A DNA stretch of 36,409 nucleotides from Chloroflexota bacterium (GTDB lineage: Bacteria > Chloroflexota > Limnocylindria > Limnocylindrales > CSP1-4): the NCBI GenBank assembly GCA_003156975.1, contig PMIE01000048.1, forward strand, positions 13,408 through 49,816. Direction: 5' to 3'. The position numbers and the translations under genes are program-made. Below, in pieces: positions 35,264 through 36,409 of this stretch. The notes under the pieces were generated by a model that worked only from the letters and a program-made list of their open reading frames with translations, searched no databases and was not told the DNA's origin. The first letter of the stretch is position 1; each line of letters starts with the position of its first letter.

Positions 35264-36409
35264 ATGACGTCCATGAGTCGCATCACGAGTCGAGCTGTTT
35301 CTATCGGTTTGGTGGCGATGACCGTGGCCGCCTGTAGCGCATCCGCACCTCCTCCCAGCGTGGCCAAGGGCACGGCGGCTGCAAGCCCGACAGCTTTCGT
35401 GACCGCGATCCCGAGCCCGACCGAGATCATGACCGCGGCTGCGAGCCCGACTGGGACCGCCGCCTTGCCTCTGACCCCGGCACCGTCTGGCTCCTGGGTC
35501 GGGCGTTTCGTCGCCACTGGGTCAATGACGACCCCGCGTCACTCCCATACAGCTGTCCGGCTAGCGGATGGCCGAGTTCTTATCCTAGGGGGCTCGAGCG
35601 GGCAAGCTGATACCGACGCCGAATTGCCTAACTGCGAGGTCTACGACCCACGAACCGGCTCCTTTGCAGCGACCGGAACTCTGAGTCATACGAGCTACAA
35701 ATACCGGACCTATCTCCTACCAAACGGCCGAGTCCTCGTCGCCGATGCGCACGATTTGGACTTTATCGTTGACGAGGAATATGACCCGGCGACTGGCCGG
35801 TTCCTTGCGGTTCAGCCCTTTGCCATCTCTGGTGGGTCAGCGGTCTCCGCGCTCAGCGACGGTCGTCTCCTGATCATGGGTGGCGTAACCAAGGCGCCGA
35901 ACTATTCGTTCCTCGCCACGGCCATCATCTACGATCCGGCCACGGGGCGAAGCACAAGAACCGGATCAATGCATACGCCCAGAAGCGGCGCAGACGCGAT
36001 TCTGCTCAAGGATGGACGGGTCCTGGTGATGGGCGGTCCTGACCCGTCGGCCGAGGTGTACGACCCAGCGACCGGAACGTTCAGCGAAACGGGGTCGATG
36101 GGGCAAATGAGGGCCCTCGAGAGCATCGTCCTGCTGCAAGACGGCCGCGTCCTGCTCGCTGGAGGCCTCTTGGGCTCGGGCTGGAGCCAGAATGCCGCGG
36201 ATGCGGAAATCTACGATCCAGGGACGGGAAGGTTCATTCCAACCGGTTCGATGTCGTTGGCTCGGGACAACGCTCAGGCTACCCTGTTGGCTGATGGCAG
36301 AGTGCTCGTGCTTGCCGGTGCGCTGGACCGAGCGGGCCTCGCCTATGGGGAAGTGTACGATCCCAGAGCCGGCACTTTTAGCAGAACGAGCCCGCTCGGC
36401 ACGACCCGC
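35264..36409 (+). CDS. kelch-repeat lipoprotein (3' end beyond window)
   Basis: Lipobox MTVAAC; repeats TAVRLADGRVLILGG...CEVYDPRTGSFAATGTL; open to window end, absent from the ORF track because no stop is present. Confidence 0.82.
   Translation, partial: MTSMSRITSRAVSIGLVAMTVAACSASAPPPSVAKGTAAASPTAFVTAIPSPTEIMTAAASPTGTAALPLTPAPSGSWVGRFVATGSMTTPRHSHTAVRLADGRVLILGGSSGQADTDAELPNCEVYDPRTGSFAATGTLSHTSYKYRTYLLPNGRVLVADAHDLDFIVDEEYDPATGRFLAVQPFAISGGSAVSALSDGRLLIMGGVTKAPNYSFLATAIIYDPATGRSTRTGSMHTPRSGADAILLKDGRVLVMGGPDPSAEVYDPATGTFSETGSMGQMRALESIVLLQDGRVLLAGGLLGSGWSQNAADAEIYDPGTGRFIPTGSMSLARDNAQATLLADGRVLVLAGALDRAGLAYGEVYDPRAGTFSRTSPLGTTR

Noticed and set aside
1-36409. IS elements/transposases, rRNA, CRISPR-cas
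   Set aside because: No transposase, integrase, Cas or rRNA signature recognised in any supplied translation or by eye

Overview
High-GC bacterial window (probably Chloroflexota- or Actinobacteriota-like; lineage not determined). Read by eye, roughly 1-27.6 kb looks chromosomal and carries several operons: Opp/Dpp-type ABC ATPases followed by two tandem GH94 glycoside phosphorylases; nrdR-dcd-MBL hydrolase; tRNA-Arg(CCT); a Fur-family regulator divergent from a fused CbiM-CbiQ plus CbiO metal ECF transporter; a multi-GAF GGDEF protein; an orphan oligopeptide-binding protein coupled to a gluzincin peptidase; DUF951-MFS-GT2; and a secreted three-gene cassette (possible caspase-like protein, PepSY-like protein, lipoprotein). 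At about 27.64 kb a tRNA-Val(GAC) gene is cut off inside its anticodon stem. From there on the content looks like a mobile/defence island: DUF4279-like, TIR/deoxyribosyltransferase-like, replication-relaxation, tandem-domain Phd/YefM antitoxin, AbiE-like nucleotidyltransferase TA pair, and an HNH endonuclease with an N-terminal PUA/SRA-like region. The window ends inside a kelch-repeat lipoprotein. The strongest leads are the secreted caspase-like/PepSY cassette with its structured leader, the disrupted tRNA-Val junction with nearby short repeats, and several exact palindromes at operator-like positions. No homology search was run; all family names come from motif recognition in the supplied translations.
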